Notes under the pieces: model-generated
What the model saw: only the letters and a program-made list of their open reading frames with translations
Databases searched by the model: none
What the model was told of the DNA's origin: nothing
Part shown: positions 60,212 through 64,000 of the stretch, piece by piece
How the letters are laid out: each line of letters begins with the position of its first letter
How positions within the stretch are numbered: the stretch's first letter is position 1
Translations under genes and position numbers: made by a program
Source of the DNA: JAGQSZ01 sp049647585
GTDB taxonomy: Bacteria; Actinomycetota; Acidimicrobiia; Acidimicrobiales; Microtrichaceae
DNA: 64,000 nt
Assembly (NCBI GenBank): GCA_049647585.1
Contig: JBARXY010000004.1
Coordinates: 248,001 to 312,000 of the forward strand
Reading direction: 5' to 3'

Positions 60212-61642
60212 TCATCTTGAGGTCCTGACCGGACGGGCCTTCCAGAAGTAGTTGGCGATCTCATCGGCCGTGTTCAGCCGACGGAACGTCATCTCGACCT
60301 TCATCCCGATGCTCACGTCGTCGGGCCGGACATCGGTGAGTTCGACGGGGAGGCGACCTCCGCCATCGAAATCGCAGACAGCGAACACGATCGGAGGCGA
60401 CGGCGAGTAGGCGAGCGAGTCGACGGTGAAAGTTGCGATTGTCGCCTCGATATCGGCCATTGGCGCAGGCTCCATGTCGTCGACATTGCCACCGACGAAC
60501 GAAACACGGGCGGGTGGAAGATGGAGCGCGGAAGTCTCACGATCCTTGGAACCCACAAACCCGTACTTCCAGTCCAGACGACGCTCGGCCGCCGCAGCTG
60601 AAACCCGGGCGGGTTCGGGACGGTTGGGCGGCTGGATCGGCAGCACGCCCCGCCACGCCAGGTACTTTCCGTAGGCGAGAGAATCGTCGCCCGCTTCCAC
60701 TTGCGAGCGGACGGTCGAATGTGTCGACGCTGCCCGGTAGGCATCGATCGCGTCGGTGACCCTGAACAGGAATGTGTCGGCGCCGTCAGCCAAGGCGACC
60801 AGTGCGACGATCTGACCAGGTTCTGCGGATTCGAGGACGTCGACCAGAACCAGTGCCGGGTGGGCTGCGCCGCTGTAACCGACCGTCGCGGCCAGCGTAT
60901 CGACAACCTCGACTCCCACCGCTCCGAGCTTCTTGGACAGCGATGTTGCAGCCCGCGCCTTGGGCCCGACGATCGCCACCTTCGTGACCTGATCAGCCTC
61001 GACTCCCGCGTCCTTGAGAGCCTCCTCCCATGACTGAGAGGCAAGAGCTGCATAGCGCTGTTCGCCGAAGCGGTCCTCCCAGGTGCGGGTGCGCTGAGCG
61101 CCCGGAGCCTTCCAGCGGTCCAGGAATTCGCGTGTCGCCGAAGCTCCTCCGATGTACTCGGCGATGACCGGGGTGGCCGGGCTGTCGTCACCGACCAGCA
61201 GTGCTACACCGGCGTCGCCGCCGTCCTTCTCGTCGCCCGACCCTGCAGGTCCGGTGCGCACATCTCCTGCGAGAACGAGCACCGACGGATCGGTTGATCG
61301 CAGCCCGGAACGCAGTGCGCCGGAGGCTCCGCGGAGCCCCGAACCGGCGTCGGTTGCGATCACGTCACTACCCAGGCGGAGTGCCGCGTGTGCGATGGTC
61401 GCGTTGGTCTTTTCCGCATAGGTCGGCGAAGTTGTCGAGAACCACAACGCAGATGGAGACCCACCGGGTGCTGCTGATAGTGCCCGCCGTCCCGCATCCA
61501 CGGCCAGAGTAAGGCTGTCCTCGTCATAGGAGGCCACGGTTCGGGTCCCCTTGCCGGCCGAAGCCCCGAGAACCTCGGCGATCGCCGTCCGCTGCAGCCG
61601 CCAATGTGGCAGGTATCCGGCTGCGCTGATGATGCCTCGCAT
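60212..61642 (-). CDS. HMG-CoA-synthase-like domain fused to a DUF35 OB-fold domain
   Basis: A protein of 476 residues from ATG 61642, preceded by AAGGGAGTCGCA. Residues 1-330 have the HMG-CoA synthase/ketosynthase-III look: MRGIISAAGYLPHWRLQRTA, then ALWFSTTSPTYAEKTNATIA, VLVLAGDVRTG and GYSGAAHPALVLVDVLESA. The residue at the usual catalytic Cys position, in ATDAGSGLRGASGALRSGL, is not Cys. Residues about 340-476 are a DUF35-type OB fold (DWKYGFVGSKDRETSALHLP, PPIVFAVCDFDGGGRLPVEL). DUF35 domains are scaffolds for thiolases, and the thiolase is the next gene. The two likely form one complex. Confidence 0.82.
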   Translation of the reverse strand: MRGIISAAGYLPHWRLQRTAIAEVLGASAGKGTRTVASYDEDSLTLAVDAGRRALSAAPGGSPSALWFSTTSPTYAEKTNATIAHAALRLGSDVIATDAGSGLRGASGALRSGLRSTDPSVLVLAGDVRTGPAGSGDEKDGGDAGVALLVGDDSPATPVIAEYIGGASATREFLDRWKAPGAQRTRTWEDRFGEQRYAALASQSWEEALKDAGVEADQVTKVAIVGPKARAATSLSKKLGAVGVEVVDTLAATVGYSGAAHPALVLVDVLESAEPGQIVALVALADGADTFLFRVTDAIDAYRAASTHSTVRSQVEAGDDSLAYGKYLAWRGVLPIQPPNRPEPARVSAAAAERRLDWKYGFVGSKDRETSALHLPPARVSFVGGNVDDMEPAPMADIEATIATFTVDSLAYSPSPPIVFAVCDFDGGGRLPVELTDVRPDDVSIGMKVEMTFRRLNTADEIANYFWKARPVRTSR

Positions 61643-61759
61643 TGCGACTCCCTTAGCCCTCCCGTGCTGATCCGATAAGGATCTAACAGGAGCGACCGAC
61701 GTAGGTGGGTATCCCTCCACGCACCTGCGGCACATTGGAGTGTCTCCGAGTTTACGATG

Positions 61760-61776
61760 TCTGACGATCCGTCAGA
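61760..61776. promoter_or_regulatory. Palindromic operator candidate TCTGAC-N5-GTCAGA
   Basis: TCTGACGATCCGTCAGA has perfect 6-bp arms (7 bp if the central G/C pair is counted) in the divergent gap between the HMGS-like/DUF35 gene and the tetR gene. It lies 118 bp from the first and 104 bp from the second. Matching sites are at 40274 and 50341. The location next to a TetR gene suggests self-regulation and control of both directions. Confidence 0.72.
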
Positions 61777-61780
61777 AATG

Positions 61781-61834
61781 CGCAGAGTTCGCTCACTGTT
61801 TCGCAGAGTTCGCCCACTGCGTCGTTGCAGTGGG
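61781..61834. repeat. Direct repeat and perfect hairpin in the tetR leader
   Basis: Two near-identical 18-bp copies, CGCAGAGTTCGCTCACTG (61781-61798) and CGCAGAGTTCGCCCACTG (61802-61819), 21 bp apart. They are followed by a perfect 8-bp stem CCCACTGC / GCAGTGGG (61813-61834) around the loop GTCGTT. It lies 46 bp before the tetR start. It could be a second binding site or a leader structure. Confidence 0.6.
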
Positions 61835-61879
61835 AACATTCCCTTTAGCTGTCATCGCTTGAGAACCCAGGAGTGTGCA

Positions 61880-62734
61880 ATGTCGCAACCAGCTACAGGC
61901 CGCCGAGCACGAAACCGGGTGGCGCGTCACGATCAGCTGATGCTCGCTGCTGGCGAGATCCTCGCCGTCGAGGGACTGGAAGGTCTGACGATGATGGCCG
62001 TCGCCGATCGCGTCGGTTGCGCGGTCGGCACCATCTACACCTACTTCGATTCGAAGTCTGCCCTGCTGTCGGCTCTCCAGTCCGAAGCAATCCAGCGGCT
62101 GATGGGCACATACCACGCAGCAGCCGAAATGTGGGAGGTGCACCTCGATGATTCAGAGGTCGACGAAACAACAGCGGCGCTCGCCCGGGCGATCGCCATG
62201 GGCAGGCTCTTCGTCGCAGCGGGAGACCTTCATCCCCGCGAGTTCGAGATGCTCCAGATGCTCATCACGATCAAGCAGGATCTGACAACCAATGCCGACC
62301 GCGACGCGGTGCTACCGGTGGCTCTGGCGTTCCTGAACGACATTCGTGCCGTGATCGATGGGGCGGTCGAGGCCGAGGCCCTGCGTCCGTGTGGCGATAC
62401 CGCCTATGCCGGCTCCGAATCGCCTCCGGACAGCTCGTTCGACAGGACGCTGCGGTGGATCGGGGCTATGAACGGAGCCCTTCTCGTTTCGAACGTCGGA
62501 ATCGATCCTGATCGGATCGACCCGGTCATCTTCGACGGCCGTCGCCTGGCGCTCAGCCTCGCCCACGATCTGCTCCTGGCATGGGGCGCGGACCCAGACA
62601 AGCTTGCCGCCGCCCACAACCTGGTCGACAAGATGCACAACGCCGGTCAACTGCTTCCGGTGGCCCCCTCCCGCGACGCAATCGAATCAGTGGCGACCGA
62701 AACTGACCCGTCCACGCCCGGCGATCCCGGCTGA
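61880..62734 (+). CDS. TetR-family transcriptional regulator (candidate for the TCTGAC-N5-GTCAGA sites)
   Basis: A protein of 284 residues from ATG 61880, preceded by AGGAGTGTGCA. The helix-turn-helix is in LMLAAGEILAVEGLEGLTMM, AVADRVGCAVGTIYTYFDSK, then ALLSALQSEAIQRLM. The C-terminal ligand domain (about 80-284) is larger than average. It is divergent from the thiolase-associated gene; the operator candidate at 61760 lies between them. I infer that it represses itself and that block, plus the SDR at 39312 and the amidohydrolase at 49085. The ligand is probably a CoA thioester, but this is only a guess from the gene content. Confidence 0.87.
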   Translation: MSQPATGRRARNRVARHDQLMLAAGEILAVEGLEGLTMMAVADRVGCAVGTIYTYFDSKSALLSALQSEAIQRLMGTYHAAAEMWEVHLDDSEVDETTAALARAIAMGRLFVAAGDLHPREFEMLQMLITIKQDLTTNADRDAVLPVALAFLNDIRAVIDGAVEAEALRPCGDTAYAGSESPPDSSFDRTLRWIGAMNGALLVSNVGIDPDRIDPVIFDGRRLALSLAHDLLLAWGADPDKLAAAHNLVDKMHNAGQLLPVAPSRDAIESVATETDPSTPGDPG

Positions 62735-62878
62735 CACCTCCCCACAAGAGAAGTGCCTCAACCCTCGAATTTGTAGGGCTCGTGGGGCCGAGCCCAGAAC
62801 TACGCCCATACCCAGTAGCCAGTGCCCCGATTCGCTGTCTGGTCGATCCTCCGATCGGCGTCTGCCAATCTTTCATCC

Positions 62879-64000
62879 ATGCATCTTGGAGACATCGTCA
62901 ACGCCGCTGCTGCACCCAACGGCAAGCCCTTGGATGGGATCCGGGTGCTCGCCGCCGAGCAGATGCAGGCCCTGCCCTTTGCCACCCAGCTACTCGCCCG
63001 CCTCGGGGCCGAGGTCGTAAAGGTCGAACACCCCACCCAGGGCGAGTCGGGCCGCGGGGCCCTGCCCGCAATGAGAGATCCCGAGGGCCGGCTCGTCGGA
63101 GCAACCTTCCTGCGAAACAATCTGAACAAGCGGTCGGTCGGCCTGGACCTCAAGAGCGAGGCCGGGCGAGAAATCTTCCTCGAACTGGCGGGCAACTTCG
63201 ACATCGTTGCGGAGAACTTCAAGGCCGGAACGATGGATCGACTGGGGCTGGGTTATGACGCCATATCGGAGCGTTACCCCCGGGCGATCTACGTGTCGGT
63301 GTCCGGCTTCGGCGAGACGGGCGACTCGCCATACCGATCCTGGCCGGCGTACGCGATCGTGCCCGAAGCGATGTCCGGGCTCTACGAGTACGCACGACGG
63401 GGTGACGAGCCGCCCCGAGTCATCCCAGCCGGAGCTCTTGGCGATATCAGCTCCGCCCTCTTCGCTGTCATCGGAATACTCGCCGCCATTCGGCACAGGG
63501 ACGCAACCGGCCGCGGCCAACAGGTCGATATCGCCATGTTGGACTCGATGATCGCCATGACCGACGTCATTACCAACTACCAATCGCTCGGCGCCATCGA
63601 CAACACACCCCAGGGCATCATGACTGGCTTCAGGGCGAGTGATGGATGGTTCGCCGTGCAGGTCGTCAGGGAGCACCAGTTCGAAAAGCTCGCAGAACTG
63701 ATCGGCAAACCTGGCTGGATCACTGATCCTGCTTTCGGGACGCGCTACCTGTGGGCCGAGGAACTGGAGCAACAGGTCCGCCCGGCGGTCGAGGCGTGGG
63801 CCTCGGACCTGACTCGACTTGAGGCATGTGCACAGTTGGGACAGCTCGGGATTCCATCGGGACCATGCTTCACGCCCACCGAGGTGATCGACAACGAACA
63901 CGTCGCCAAACGGAACATGCTCGTCGAGATGCCAAGGGTCGACGGTGTCAGCGAGCCCGTCCTGATCCCGGGAAATCCGGTCAAACTGAGCGCCATGGCC
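62879..64000 (+). CDS. CaiB/BaiF family CoA-transferase (type III), 3' end beyond window
   Basis: 374 codons are visible without a stop before the window edge. ATG 62879 begins MHLGDIVNAAAAPNGKPLDG; the next part IRVLAAEQMQALPFATQLLARLGAEVVKVEHP is the usual CaiB N-terminal fold, with ENFKAGTMDRLGLGYD and SGFGETGDSPYRSWPAYAI. The conserved catalytic Asp is in PAGALGDISSALFAVIGILA. These enzymes move CoA between carboxylic acids. It lies 144 bp after tetR on the same strand and would fit the CoA-thioester catabolism of this region. Confidence 0.9.
   Translation, partial: MHLGDIVNAAAAPNGKPLDGIRVLAAEQMQALPFATQLLARLGAEVVKVEHPTQGESGRGALPAMRDPEGRLVGATFLRNNLNKRSVGLDLKSEAGREIFLELAGNFDIVAENFKAGTMDRLGLGYDAISERYPRAIYVSVSGFGETGDSPYRSWPAYAIVPEAMSGLYEYARRGDEPPRVIPAGALGDISSALFAVIGILAAIRHRDATGRGQQVDIAMLDSMIAMTDVITNYQSLGAIDNTPQGIMTGFRASDGWFAVQVVREHQFEKLAELIGKPGWITDPAFGTRYLWAEELEQQVRPAVEAWASDLTRLEACAQLGQLGIPSGPCFTPTEVIDNEHVAKRNMLVEMPRVDGVSEPVLIPGNPVKLSAMA

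Noticed and set aside
61880..62734. Mycofactocin regulator MftR
   Set aside because: It lies 50 kb from mftA with an operator-like site between it and a thiolase block; nothing links it to mycofactocin.

Overview
The window is GC-rich DNA, densely packed with overlapping genes. It looks like a chromosomal segment of an actinobacterium; the class Acidimicrobiia is my guess from gene content, not from a marker gene. Supporting content: a mycofactocin locus, an NDMA-dependent alcohol dehydrogenase, four FadD-type acyl-CoA synthetases, a WS/DGAT acyltransferase, a luciferase-like F420-type oxidoreductase, DUF3097, a thiolase with an HMG-CoA-synthase-like/DUF35 partner, and a WXG-type protein. I found no rRNA, tRNA, CRISPR array, transposase or phage gene.

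Layout. 1-11466 is a mycofactocin (MFT) neighbourhood, mostly on the minus strand. It holds mftA (precursor peptide, not in any long reading frame), mftB, mftC, two FadH/OYE-type flavoenzymes, an O-methyltransferase, and a translationally coupled electron-transfer set (ETF alpha, FixC-like, FixX-like, ETF beta, the last cut by the window edge). mftD, mftE and mftF are not in the window. Divergent from mftA at 12207 is an NDMA-dependent alcohol dehydrogenase, the class of enzyme known to use MFT. 13396-18731 holds a MoxR ATPase/vWA pair, an AurF-like diiron oxygenase and small proteins. 18953-31804 is lipid-centred: three acyl-CoA synthetases, an alpha/beta hydrolase and a wax-ester/TAG synthase, with a LysE exporter/Lrp pair and an ABC-F ATPase. 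31937-39275 is mixed: an amidohydrolase-like protein, a subtilisin-like lipoprotein, a WXG-domain protein, a TetR regulator, a ThDP-enzyme-like protein and DUF3097.

39312-52208 contains oxidoreductases and CoA-type catabolism: two SDRs, a fourth acyl-CoA synthetase, a cyclase-family hydrolase with an alcohol dehydrogenase, an aldehyde dehydrogenase, an amidohydrolase, an EthD protein and an aquaporin. It also has an AbiEi/DUF559-type gene sitting between two hairpin repeats. 52367-58769 has a cNMP-binding protein, two small lipoproteins (one a cupredoxin), the MeaB GTPase with a MeaA/ethylmalonyl-CoA mutase, an LLM oxidoreductase and a degenerate GGDEF protein. 58917-64000 has the thiolase, the HMGS-like/DUF35 fusion, a TetR regulator and a CoA transferase cut by the window edge.

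Three things tie the window together. First, MFT biosynthesis lies next to a likely client dehydrogenase and a flavoprotein chain that could pass electrons on to quinone. Second, a 17-bp palindrome TCTGAC-N5-GTCAGA occurs before three separate transcription units (40274, 50341, 61760), one of them next to a TetR gene, which suggests a small regulon. Third, two families of long hairpins lie between genes: three copies with inward-facing GTTTTGTTCTGC ends and two with AAGTGT ends. Some copies share the apical sequence TGGTCG/CGACCA.
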